Below the pieces are notes generated by a model that searched no databases, was not told the DNA's origin, and saw only the letters and a program-made list of their open reading frames with translations. Positions 48,990 through 59,468 of a DNA stretch of 64,000 nucleotides are shown piece by piece. Source of the DNA: Cercis canadensis (taxonomy: Eukaryota; Streptophyta; Magnoliopsida; Fabales; Fabaceae); NCBI GenBank assembly GCA_003255065.1, contig QAOA01002596.1, positions 208,280 to 272,279 of the forward strand, given 5' to 3'. Every line of letters starts with the position of its first letter. Within the stretch, counting starts at the first letter, position 1. A program made the translations under genes and the position numbers.

Positions 48990-51441
48990 TTATTTTATTC
49001 GCTATCTCTATTTTGTTATTTTTTGTTTTTCTTCTCTCTCTTTACAGGTACATTTTCTCTATTTTATTACTTGGTCATACGTTTTATGAGATTGTGGCTA
49101 ATTTCTTGTAAATTGTAACCTAAACTTAACCTTTGTAATATTTGATATGAGAATTAATTAATTAATTATATATATCAACTTCAATTGACTTCTTTGGATG
49201 CACGAAATGACTTGTTAACTTAGTAACTTTTTGAAGCACGCCTTACTTTTTTAAATGACTTTTTGAACATTGCACCATTGGTTGTTTACTTGTTAACTTC
49301 ATGCTTACTATTCATGAATTGCATTCACATTTTAATAAGAAAAAATTTTCCAGATTCAACTGAAATTTTGTTATGGCCAAAACGAATCTGAAAGATTAGT
49401 TGGGTCGACATAAGAAAGAATAAAATCCAAACACAGATTTAATAAGAAACCAAATCTCCAGAAAAATTATGAAAGGGTGTTGATGATGAACAGTGAACTA
49501 TCCCCACTTCATATCAAATCGCAATAGTTTACTCTCCCTCTTAATGTGTCATTGCACATTTGTCTTTTTCAAGATCTCGATTACCAATTCATTTCTCATT
49601 ATTAAAGATTTAGTTGTAATTCATTTCGACATCTAAGTTCAACCAACCAAAGTTGTCATTTTTTTTCTTTCTTCTCAAAAAACAAAGAAAGAAAAAGAAA
49701 AAAAAAATGAATGGAGTAGTTAGCTTAATTAAAAATTAAAATTGATGGTGACCCTTCAATTAGTAATTTCTCAAAACATGAGCATTCTTGTTATATATGG
49801 TTGAATGGTGATAATTAGAGTAATTATGATGACAATAACAACGCTAAAAACATTAGTCACAATTCACAAGAGACACAAACATGTGCCATTCACTCATGAA
49901 TAATCTAATCCACTCATTAGGAATCTAATTTGTTATTAATTAGCCATTGAAATTGCAACAAATGTTAAGGGCCCAATTGCCCCCACCACAGCAAAAAACA
50001 GTGCAACAAAGGTACATTGTGTGAATGATGCAACGCAAGAGCATGGCAATAAAAATAAGAGAATAGTGCAAATGCAAGAGTCATCAAGTGCAAACCACCA
50101 TTTTTTGCCCACTAACTATAATCATCCAATCTAATACATTACACCCGTGCATTTGATAAAAAAAGCCAAAAAGAAGAAGAAAAAAAGAGGACCCAAAATT
50201 TTGAAAGGGGCAATACCACCCAATAATTTATGTATAATACTGTAAATTATATGCATGGTGCTACACCATTTTGCTTAGAGTGGAGGGCACAAGCACCAAA
50301 CGCTCAAATCCTATAATGAGGTCTACCCTTTTGGTTGCAGCTACACCAAAAGTGTGGTTGGATTTCAGAGACTGAATGCTAGAATTCAGGGATTCCCTTT
50401 AAAAAATTTATCAATATGGTAAAGAACATCCTATGGAATTGATTGCTTTCTACTTTTTGTTCCTTTTAAAGCCAAATGCATTATGCTTCTGGATTTGCAA
50501 CCATTTTCCTCTGAGAATGTGATTCACTGACCTTTATCAGAAGCAATACTAAAAGTGGTTCAATTTCATCATAAGCTGTGAAAAATTTTACTTGTTGACA
50601 AGATCTTCTATGTGTTGAATATGCACTAGTTTATCTCATACTTTTGTTTTAGTGGAAGCCTTAGTGGTGTGTCCAAGGTAAAGCAATTGTAGCAGTAATG
50701 ACGACTGGGGATATCAAATGGTCAATGTGCATCAATGAAGGGTGGAATTAGCCACTCCATTTCTTTTTCTTACCAAGATTAGCCACTTCTATCCAGTTCC
50801 TTTTTTACTTTCAAATAAAGTATGGAAGGCAAAGAAAAGAGATGGTGATCATTAAAGAAATTCATGATTCTCATCCTTCAAAAGCATTTCATTGATACAA
50901 GTCTAGCATTCTTTCGCCTTAAATATTGGGGGTTAAGTGATTGAAATTTGAGCAATGACAAGTTGAAAGCTTCTATCTTCCAGAGAATGATTTAAGTTGA
51001 AAGATTGAGCCATAATTCGAAACACAGAAATAACTCACTTTTGTTTTAAAGCACATGTGTGCTTTTTCTTACTTTACTGTATTTATGAATATATGAGCAC
51101 ATGTGCATTCTTTCTTTATCCATTCTTTTGTTGAACTTGTGAGTGCGATGTTACTTCCTCTTTCTTTCTCTCTTGAGTACTTATACTTATACAATGTTGA
51201 TGGAAAATAAGTTAAGCCTATTTTTAAAGAAACACTTGAGTATTGTAAGTTAAACGTATTACATTCAAATCTTATGGAAAGTGGTTGGAGTGAAATCTAA
51301 GGGAGGAGGATAAAACATCCCAATGTATTTGAATGGACAACACAGTCATACGATGCGGATATTATTATACATGTCCATGGCAAGGAAGGCATTCATAATA
51401 AACCATATTATTTCATGGCCATCTAATGGACTAACAGGGTA
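47531..51441. other. 3.9 kb intergenic, AT-rich
   Basis: No gene supported. It holds a degenerate triplicated repeat with a TA run (48651-49175); the remainder is unremarkable. The right end holds the 3' side of FKBP12. Confidence 0.5.
48651..49175. repeat. three tandem units with a (TA)n microsatellite
   Basis: ACTTATTTTATTCG-like starts occur at 48651, 48780 and 48988, each followed by ATCTCTATTTTGTTATTTTT, a CTCTCTTTAC block, TTTTCTCTATTTTATTACTT and ATTTTATGAGATTG. Units two and three extend into TAACCTAAACTTAACCTTTG, ending ATTAATTAATTA; a TA run lies between them. Function unknown. Confidence 0.8.
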
Positions 51442-53802
51442 TCACTGCGCACTTAAGACTTCGATTTCGAATTCCAGGACAGAGTTTGGCTGAATTCCCC
51501 ATGCGGGAAACCCACCAGCACCATATGCATAATCAGGAGAGCACTGCAAAATTATCATAGAAGTGAATATCAAGGTATGTTCTGATTGATAACTCTTCAG
51601 AACAAGTGACAACAAACACAGAAAGACATTGTGGAGGCAACAAAGTTGAAGCAATTCTTTTCACAAGATAGATCAACATTTCATACAGATAATTTGCTCA
51701 CTGAAGTTTGCACATCAGAGCACAATGCATATACATTGTGGAGGCAACTTTCAATTTAAAAAATGAAAGAGAAACAATAGAGTCATCCTGGACATTCCAA
51801 CAAGTGACAGTCTGAGTCAGAATAAAGATGTTAAGTAAATCTGATGCTTTGACCAAATAATTGTTGAGATCAATGCCAGAAATTTCTAATACTTTTTAGG
51901 TAGAAAAAGAAGGAGAAAGAAGAAAGGCAAGAGATGGTTCTGTTATTTACCCAAATTACAGATGATTTGGATGACGTAAAGAATACTGCAGTCTCAATTG
52001 AAGTGTAAATAAGAGAAAGAATTTATACACACACAGCGATCAATAAAACATTCAAAAACACATATATTACCCGCAGACGAGCAACTTCTCCAATTTGCAT
52101 GCCAATCACTCCTTCATCCCATCCTACAGATAGTTGGAATAAATGAATAAGTTATACGTATTTTTGGCAAATCAGCTTTTGCATTGCATGTTTAAAAGAC
52201 AAGAAACAATTCCAACTACAGCCACCACACCGGCCCCCCTCTACACCCAAGTACAGAAAATGTACACAAAGTGGTACAGAACAGCCACTTGTAAGACACA
52301 CATTATAAATGAAAATCCTTCAAAAATAAAATGAATATTTATTCTATCATCGTATACATATACATATTATCAATATATATGCGTAGGACTAGAAACGTAG
52401 TGTTATAGTCACCTTTTATAACAGAACCATGCCCAATTTTGAAAGTGAAAGGCTTCTGTCCGGGATCTTTTGTGCTATACACGAACAAAAAATATGTCAG
52501 TTCAGTTTTATGAAAGGAAGGCTTAGAGGAAACATGAGTCTATGCTATTCCCCCCTTTTCTCATTTCTTCCCTAACAACCCAACAATGTTTAAACAATAG
52601 AGATAGCAGCCTAACCTCCAAAATTTCAGAGAAAGGTCACCATTTTTCCCTGCTCAGAGAATATCATGAAAACAACAATTAGCATATTTGATAACAGATA
52701 AAAGGTACGCTCTCACTCCTTTAGGAGTCAAAATAATAGGAAAAAACAATACCACAAAAACAAAATATAACCCAAAACTCATGACTTCAACAAGAAAAAA
52801 CACAAGATTTGATAAAACAATTCAAGAATTACGTCATTTGTAATATGTTTGACATGCTATATCAAAGGCTGGTGTTTGACAATGTTCCTTCACGAGGACA
52901 GTACGTACATCTACACATGTTATAATCTATCATAGTGTAGCCACCGCTCCAAATATGATATAGACCCATCACTATGATACTATGTTACAAAACAAAAAGT
53001 CTCATCAATAATTCTGGCCGGTGCCTGTTTGAAAGAACATAACAACGACACAACAGTATAGCCAACCAAAGCTAGAAACTTGGGTAGATTTTGATACCAT
53101 CACATAACACATCACCTAGGAGCCACACTTTCTAGACACCCAGATTGGTTTGTAGAGAAAACTTGGTTGTGTTCGGTAAATCAGAAAGTTTAACCCAAAA
53201 AAAAGCACGAAATTTGGACTTTTTAGAGTTTCCAAGAGTGCTCGCAATTTACTTGTCCATCCAATAGATTGGCACACCCAATACCTTGTATGCATACTTT
53301 TCAGGGGAAAAACTGGTTTTTTTTTTTTTTTTTTTTTTTNTTTTTTTTTTTTTTTCCAATCGAATATGAAGTAATAAATTTTGCTCATGATTTTTCATGT
53401 TGGATCAACTTTTTAAAGAAGAAAAAGAACCATTTCTGTTAAGCGATTATCATCACAAAGGTTAAGAGTTACTAAAATAAGAGCCTCATCGTCTTTTAAA
53501 CAGAAAGCATCAAAACAAAAATCTCACAGATTGAATCCTAAGACATATAAATTCAACAAAAACTTCATTTTTTTTTTTGGGTACAAATTCAATCAAAATC
53601 TATTAGTCAAATTCAAGGCCAGAACAGAGAATGAAACTCAAAAGCAGAAAACAAAAAAGGTTAAGTAATCAATGACAATCTTAGGGTTAGAAACTGAAAG
53701 AAAGAGAGACTTACCAAAACCAGTGCAGTGAACAGTGACATTCTGACCGGCTACTGGCTTCGGACCGGTTCCGGGCCTCAGGACTTGCTTCTCCACTCCC
53801 AT
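51442..53802 (-). CDS. FKBP12: FKBP12 peptidyl-prolyl cis-trans isomerase
   Basis: Five small exons on the minus strand, 53802-53715, 52649-52616, 52474-52413, 52123-52071 and 51543-51442, splice to 112 residues, the size of plant FKBP12. Hallmarks in order: [72 protein letters not shown] and a C-terminal [14 protein letters not shown]12 is a cytosolic proline isomerase and the FK506/rapamycin receptor, linking to TOR in the presence of rapamycin. C26 and C80, which can form a disulfide in plant FKBP12, are both present. No exon is long enough to be obvious alone; only the last appears as an open frame. The TATA box is at 53880-53886. The single N at 53340 lies in a poly-T run of intron 1. 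Confidence 0.93.
53340..53340. other. single N in a poly-T tract
   Basis: N53340 interrupts about 40 T bases in FKBP12 intron 1. It is the fourth single N of the window, again at a place where contig overlap would be ambiguous. Confidence 0.7.
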
Positions 53803-53879
53803 ATTCTCTCTAGTTGGAGCTGCTACTGATGCCTTTGGTTATGAGTTTTTTGGTTTCTGGCTTCTTCCCCTGGCGCTCC

Positions 53880-53886
53880 TTTTATA
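53880..53886 (-). promoter_or_regulatory. TATA box of FKBP12
   Basis: TATAAAA on the minus strand, about 80 bases before the ATG at 53802, implying a leader of roughly 50 bases. Confidence 0.6.
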
Positions 53887-54164
53887 CACCGCCAGGGCGA
53901 AGGATATTTTGACACTCCTTGCACTACACTCCTTCAATTATTGAAAAATTGCAAATTCTTCTCAGCTAAGCATTTATTATTGAAATTTAGGAAATTGGGA
54001 GAATGAATAATTTAGAGACAATTATTAATGGGTTACTCAAATAAAATTATTTATTATTGAGTTACTGATTTGCACCCTATTTCTTGGAGGTCATTTTGTA
54101 TGTCACTGTACAAAAATGTGAAATACAGAAATTGCCCAAAACATATAGGTGGTCAATTGTAGTT

Positions 54165-54757
54165 AGAGCTATCAATTTGGATTGGCTCGTCTCGCCTTGT
54201 ACATGGGGCAAGTTGGGTTGATACAATAGTGGCCCGTTTAGAAGTGGGCCTACAAACCCGTCCCATTTGGGTAGCAGTTCAACCCATGACATAATCATAA
54301 TTTTTTTTAAAAAAAAAAGGATCAATTAATTTTTAATTACTTTGATTTTTGTATATTGTATATATAGATAATGAAAATTGTACAAGTATTAAAACAACTT
54401 TATCAAAAGAGAGATCAAATATTCTTTTAATGTGATGAAAGATGAATTTTGAAGAATTTTTTTGTTTAATTAGTCTTTTTAGATTTTATTATACTATTTA
54501 TACCCTTAATCTCTTATGCTTTTAATATTGGATGATTGATTATTTAATTGTTTTAGTATGATTGATGTTTTTTTTTCCTCCCATTTTATAGATTTTTTCA
54601 TTATTTTTTGTAGGTTGGCCCGCTTGACCAGTAGTCCACCAGTGCGACGGATTGTGTTGAAGTTTTCTTAGCTTGTCAAATTGGTGGGCTAACCCGCCTT
54701 GCCTCGCCCTGCCCCGTTTACTAGCGGGTCAGACACACTGCCCGTCTTGACAATTCA
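54165..54757. mobile_element. possible hAT-type non-autonomous element
   Basis: The ends carry GC-rich stretches unusual for this AT-rich region: GGCTCGTCTCGCC and GTGGGCCTACAAACCCG on the left, CCCGCCTTGCCTCGCCCTG on the right. Imperfect inverted termini are possible (AGAGCTATCAATTTGG against the reverse of the right end, GAATTGTCAAGACGG). This layout recalls plant hAT MITEs rich in GGCCCG words. No convincing 8-bp target duplication at the precise ends, so boundaries are uncertain. Confidence 0.35.
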
Positions 54758-55233
54758 TGATCAATGATTATTTGTAGTTCTTCACAACCAATGGTCATCA
54801 CATGATCCTTAATGGCCAAAACAATATTGCCCAAGACACTTTCATTGTTATTTATAACTAATGGTCATCTAGTACGTTCCAGTGATCATGATAATCAAAT
54901 AGTCTCACATTGATCACTAAATATCACAAGATGACCACTTGTTAAAAGGCACAACAAAATGATTTTGTAACCAAACACTCTCATAATGACCATTGACATC
55001 ACATGGTAACCACTGGAAAAGAATAACCATTATGATCGAACATTCTCACAATAACTACTACAAATGATGATCACTAGTCAAGAGTCAGGACATCAAATTT
55101 TTTGGTTAAATGTTGATATTTTCAAAATAGGAGAACACATGAAAGTCTGTTATATATCAATTGGTGGAAAGATTTAAAATAAATTATGAACTAAATCATG
55201 TTTAATTATGTGATCTATGCTAATGGTTTTTTG

Positions 55234-55341
55234 ATTAATATCACGAGTATTTTCACTTTATTCAATTTGTATGTGAAGTTAATTTTTTGTGAGGGTTAAA
55301 ACAATTATAATTTTTTATCTCTCAACAATATTCTTACTGGA
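55234..55341. repeat. dispersed repeat, second copy of 35830-35941
   Basis: Diverged direct copy sharing GAGTATTTTCACTTTA and CTTACTGG(A/T)CC with the segment 19 kb to the left. Confidence 0.5.
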
Positions 55342-56960
55342 CCTCAAACCATTGACTACAGCTAATAACAAATATCCAAGATTTAACTTGTTACCGGTTG
55401 AACCAAGCGCTTATGATTGAGTGTGTGCTCTCTTCCTCCATCGAGTATCAATAAGAAAGCATAAATATGCAACCCTCTAAAAATAGGCACCAAATAATTT
55501 CCTCCAAGCCCTCTGCATAATACAGAAAAACAAATATAACATATAGATAAAAGGAATACAAATATGCAAGTCACAACCATGGAAACAAGAAAGATGCTGT
55601 TTGCATGCCCATCTTAAAGAAAGCAACAAAAGAAAATTAAAAAGAAAAAACCACTACAATTAACACTAACCAATTATCCAACAATGTTATGATAAATTTT
55701 GTATACTATTCTAGTTTCTTTGACTTCAACTATATCTTCATGTGCAATTTAGTTATGATTTTCAAAATACTAAATTATTTAGTTGGAGTCATCTTTGACT
55801 TCAACTACATCTTCATGTGACTCGTGAGCATAAACCTAGGACACGTGGTAATATAAAACTAACTTTTTTAATCTCATGACATTTAATTAAGTAAACAATT
55901 GAAATCCATATCAAATAGGATCAAATGCATCACATCAGGTAAATTTTAATTCTTTTAATAAAAAGATAATAAAACTCTTTCTATTATATTTGTTACTTCA
56001 ATTAAAAAACTTTGATGGCTTAAAGTCTTAAACATAATTTCATGTACCCATTTTTTTTTACTCTTTATATTCTCTTTCAATTTCCTTATGCGAGAAACAA
56101 AGTGTAAGTGTGGACACTTTTTTTTTTTTCTTTTTACAGATAAAAAAAATTAAATTTTTTTGGCTTAGAATATTAAAAAAATGATAATTCTAACATGAAT
56201 CCTAAAAATTATAAATGTAAGCATATAAGCCTAAACACTATTTTAACAAATTCCAATGAGCTGTATATTACTAAACTTGCCAATACTATCCAATAAACAA
56301 GTTTAAATTTGATACTTCACATTTTTAGAGGTTTTTTTTTTGTCATTTCCAAATTTGAAATTAAAAATAGTTAAATATTAAAAAAAATCTGTCTAAAGTT
56401 GCGCTGGAAATTTTGTAAATCCCAAGGGTGAATAGTAAAAAATAAGGAGAAAAGGTTCAAAATAGAAAGTGAAACTAAAATTGAAAGTAAAGACAGAAGT
56501 AGAGATTGTAGAGAAATGGCCAAGTGCTAAGCTTAAGCAGGAGCCCCTTAAGCCATTGCCAACCTGATCCACTCCAAAATTAACCCCTAATCTGGATTCA
56601 TCGTTTTTTTTCTTAACACTGTTCTAACACGCAATAAACTGCTAAATTTAGCAAAAATCCCTTTTCAGTTGTCGCAAATCGTAATGCACAACTCATCCGC
56701 GTCTTGTACTCTATTTTCTGTTACCGATTCTGTCTCGCTATATAACTTGGCTTTCCTTTTCTTTCTCGGTCATCACAAATCACACAAGTTTCTTCTTCCG
56801 TACAATTTCTCTAATTGTCTTCCCTCCTTCTCCTCCCATTGTGATTTCTGGTTGTTGTTGGGTTTCAGTCGTTCAGATGATTCTTCCCGAATTAGAATCT
56901 GGGTGAATTGGAATGCCAACGATCTAATCTGGGCTGGTGAGGGAGGAGTAGGAAAACGCA

Positions 56961-57071
56961 ATGGAGGTAGAGAGGGTGAGGCAATTGATGCTCCTATGGT
57001 GTAAAATGCAAAGCAGCCGTGTAGCACTTGTGGGTGGAAACCATACCGCAGCCAGGTTTTGCTGTCGCTAA
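56961..57071 (+). CDS. candidate upstream ORF in the DUF7870 leader, 36 residues
   Basis: ATG at 56961 opens MEVERVRQLMLLWCKMQSSR followed by VALVGGNHTAARFCCR and a TAA at 57069-57071, 179 bases before the main ATG. The Arabidopsis relatives of the main protein (At5g03190, At3g53400) are, as I recall, annotated with conserved peptide uORFs, and this is the best candidate for the equivalent. Conservation cannot be tested here. Another short frame (57028-57210) overlaps it in a different phase and looks less likely. Confidence 0.5.
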   Translation: MEVERVRQLMLLWCKMQSSRVALVGGNHTAARFCCR

Positions 57072-57250
57072 GATTCGATTTTTGTCAAACTGCTGGCTTT
57101 TTTCTCTGCGTAATCGCATTCATCTTCAGTTTTCTGCATCTGGGTCGTCTTCAATTTGGCGAATTGAGCCATTTTCGACCTTGCTTCGCGTCCGTACTTG
57201 GGGTTTCTGATAAGGGTTTCGCTCGGTGGAGGTAGGATCAAAGGAAGCTA

Positions 57251-58486
57251 ATGGATTTGGATTGTGGGTTTGAGGTCAAAGGCCAAAGCAAGATGAAGCA
57301 TTTGCAAGGTGGAAGAATTACTCTGAATTCTGATACTGTTTTGGTCGTTACGCTTCCTGAGGCGCAGGTTTTGCGCATTATGTCTCGGTCCCTGTTTTTG
57401 GCTATGGTCCTTGTCGCGTTCTCTTGCTTGGGGTCCATTTTCGGGGTACCTTCATTATCAAGCTCGCATGCTGTTGTTTCTGGGTTTGGAACTGCTTATG
57501 ATTCGATCAATGTTGAGCTATTGAATTTGCTTTTCCATGATTTGGCTGATGAAGGCCTTCTCAGAAAGGGTGATAAGGCTCTCATTGTGAGCCCTTTCCT
57601 TGGCTTTGGGAGTGTGATTCCGTTGAAGAACAATGAAGTTGATGTGGTCATTGATTCTGATTTGCAGAGACAAAGCTCATTTCCAAACGAGTCATATGAT
57701 TTTGTGTTCACGTCAACCTCCAAAGATGCTGAATTCATTGATCGCATTCTGAAAAATGATGGCATTGTGGCTCTCCCATTGGGCAATAACCCATCATTTG
57801 ATTTCAAAGAACAATCTAATTACAGGGTTGTGTATCTTCGGAGATATAGTTCAGTCATTGTTGCATTGAGGAAAATTGATCCTGCCAACAAAATGGAAGC
57901 TTCCTCAACAAAGAGAAAGCTTTGTCAATTGGCATCAGAGGCCAAGAAGGTGGCATTAAAGGGTCTTGAAGATGTATTGCTCGAGCCACCAAGAAAGGCT
58001 TTGGCGAAATCAAAGAAGTACTTGAAGAAGATCAAGTATCTACCTGACTTATTAGGTGATTCTCTTGAAGGTTACAAGCGTAGAGTCTTCATTGGTGTAG
58101 GCTTACCTGAGGAAAACAAATATGCAACCGAATGGTTCCAGCAAAACTACCCAAAGAAGAATCAGAAGTTTGTGATTCACAGTCTTCAGGTACAACCTGA
58201 AGAAGCCTCACACCGGGTTGCTTCACCTACCGATATTTCTGTGTGGTTATCTAAGCGAGTGAAGGAGGAAGAGTATGTGGTGATGAAGGCAGAAGCAGAG
58301 GTGGTGGAGGAGATGCTAAAGAAGAAAACAATCCATTTAGTTGATGAACTCTTCTTAGAGTGCAAGAATGAATGGTGGCGGAATGGGAAGAGAAACAAGA
58401 GTGGCAGCAGAGCATATTGGGAGTGCTTGAATTTGTACGGAAGGCTGAGGGATGAAGGAGTTGCAGTACACCAATGGTGGGATTAA
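57251..58486 (+). CDS. DUF7870 membrane-anchored protein
   Basis: Single-exon gene, 411 residues. A hydrophilic N-terminus (about 45 residues) is followed by one likely membrane span (residues 47-66, SLFLAMVLVAFSCLGSIFGV). The lumenal or cytosolic domain contains GDKALIVSPFLGFGSVIPLK and YDFVFTSTSKDAEFIDRIL, the pattern of a Rossmann-type methyltransferase-like core: a nucleotide-binding loop, then an acidic strand (VDVVIDSD). The C-terminus ends HQWWD. The family is conserved in plants; I know no established function. The main ATG was chosen because the frame is open from there and a uORF precedes it. Nearest neighbours are FKBP12 (divergent) and a U5 snRNA gene (opposite strand). Confidence 0.8.
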   Translation: MDLDCGFEVKGQSKMKHLQGGRITLNSDTVLVVTLPEAQVLRIMSRSLFLAMVLVAFSCLGSIFGVPSLSSSHAVVSGFGTAYDSINVELLNLLFHDLADEGLLRKGDKALIVSPFLGFGSVIPLKNNEVDVVIDSDLQRQSSFPNESYDFVFTSTSKDAEFIDRILKNDGIVALPLGNNPSFDFKEQSNYRVVYLRRYSSVIVALRKIDPANKMEASSTKRKLCQLASEAKKVALKGLEDVLLEPPRKALAKSKKYLKKIKYLPDLLGDSLEGYKRRVFIGVGLPEENKYATEWFQQNYPKKNQKFVIHSLQVQPEEASHRVASPTDISVWLSKRVKEEEYVVMKAEAEVVEEMLKKKTIHLVDELFLECKNEWWRNGKRNKSGSRAYWECLNLYGRLRDEGVAVHQWWD

Positions 58487-59254
58487 CAAAGTAAGAGAAT
58501 AAAGAATTCAGTGCTAACTAGGTGTTGCTATAATCTGCTCTGCAGTATTATGGTGTTTTGTTCTCTTTCTAGTTTCTTATGTGGTTGGATTGTTTCTACT
58601 GTCTGGGGTTGTGCCTTGGCAGAATTGGTGTATGCTGTTACCAGTTTTTGCACTGTGTTAATAAATCTCCTTTCCCTTGGTATTTTAATCACTGTGAATG
58701 TGGTATTGCTAGGAGTAAAAGATTTTATTTTTTGTAGCTCTCCCTATTCTTTTTTATGCTGATGTATTCTTGTTTAGACCACCAACAAATGCATGGCAAA
58801 GGTGCTAAGGTCAGCATCTGTTGAAGTCGTGGACAAAGAAAATGGTAAACAAAAACATGATTGCCTCTACGTTTTTCTGTTTTTGATCTATTGATAAAGA
58901 GCAGTAAGTATTTCCTGTTCCTTTACATCAAAACTGGACTGAATTATTACTATGCTTGCAGATCACCTTATAATGGAATACAGTTGTTAGATAAATGTCT
59001 AGTTAAGATCATTTCTGCATCACTATATATGAGCAGAGATGAAATGTGATAGTGCTGAATGCTGATGCGAGCCCACCAGCTCCTCTCCTCTTTCGAAATT
59101 TTTGATTCTCTGTTTCTTTTCAGGGTCCTGTAAATTACGTCTCCATTGTTTTAAGACAAGTTTGAGGCCACTACAAAAAATGAGGCCCAATTCAATTAAC
59201 CCCTTTGTTTTAATAATATTACGAGTCAGTCCCATTTCAAATCCTGAAATTAGC
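58487..59254. other. intergenic, 3' flank of the DUF7870 gene
   Basis: Probably contains its 3' UTR (to about 58750). No other gene or element recognised. Confidence 0.5.
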
Positions 59255-59268
59255 TTAAACTAAGATTG
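59255..59268 (-). terminator. plant snRNA 3'-end box of the U5 gene
   Basis: CAATCTTAGTTTAA on the minus strand fits the plant U-snRNA 3' box consensus CA(N)3-10AGTNNAA exactly, directly downstream of the U5 RNA body. It directs 3' end formation of Pol II snRNAs. Confidence 0.8.
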
Positions 59269-59395
59269 GTAGGGGACCGGGTGAGATCCCCCTAAAAAAA
59301 TTGGCGTATGCCGCTTTTAGCGGCGAGCACACGGTATTCTTTAGTAAAAGGCGAAAGAATAGTTCGCTCTGTGCTCACCGCGCAGCTCCGTGACT
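59269..59395 (-). ncRNA. U5 spliceosomal snRNA
   Basis: Reading the minus strand, the RNA probably begins at AGTCACGG (59395). It contains GAACTATTCTTTCGCCTTTT followed by ACTAAAGAATACCG: the U5 stem with the invariant loop GCCUUUUAC (59352-59344) that aligns the exon ends during splicing. The flanking stem is GCGGTGAGCACA against TGTGCTCGCCGC. An Sm-binding site AATTTTTTTA (59302-59293) and a terminal hairpin AGGGGGATCT...GGTCCCCT follow. Length is about 127 nt, as expected. With USE, TATA and 3' box all in place the gene looks functional rather than a retro-copy. It is part of the U4/U6.U5 tri-snRNP in the nucleus. Confidence 0.92.
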
Positions 59396-59417
59396 TGTAA
59401 CGGAGAGAAGCGTAGCA

Positions 59418-59468
59418 TTATATACTCCACGGATAGCTAGTGCTTCCCAGTATTTAGCGATGTGGGAT
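59418..59468 (-). promoter_or_regulatory. U5 snRNA promoter: USE and TATA box
   Basis: The upstream sequence element ATCCCACATCG (59468-59458) matches the plant consensus RTCCCACATCG. TATATAA (59424-59418) follows after a 33-base gap, the spacing that specifies RNA polymerase II in plant snRNA genes (Pol III genes have about ten bases less). The RNA start is about 30 bases downstream of the TATA box. Confidence 0.9.

Larger units (their letters stand above)
53803..56960. other. intergenic between divergent FKBP12 and DUF7870 genes
   Basis: Holds both promoters, a possible hAT-type element (54165-54757) and a dispersed repeat (55234-55341). The rest is AT-rich with no supported gene. Confidence 0.5.

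Noticed and set aside
54157-54780. 8-bp repeat TTGTAGTT as target duplication of the hAT-like element
   Set aside because: The right copy lies about 20 bases beyond the inverted terminus, so it is probably coincidental.
57028-57210. 60-residue frame in the DUF7870 leader as the conserved uORF
   Set aside because: Overlaps the shorter, more patterned frame at 56961 and shows no typical peptide ending; cannot be excluded.
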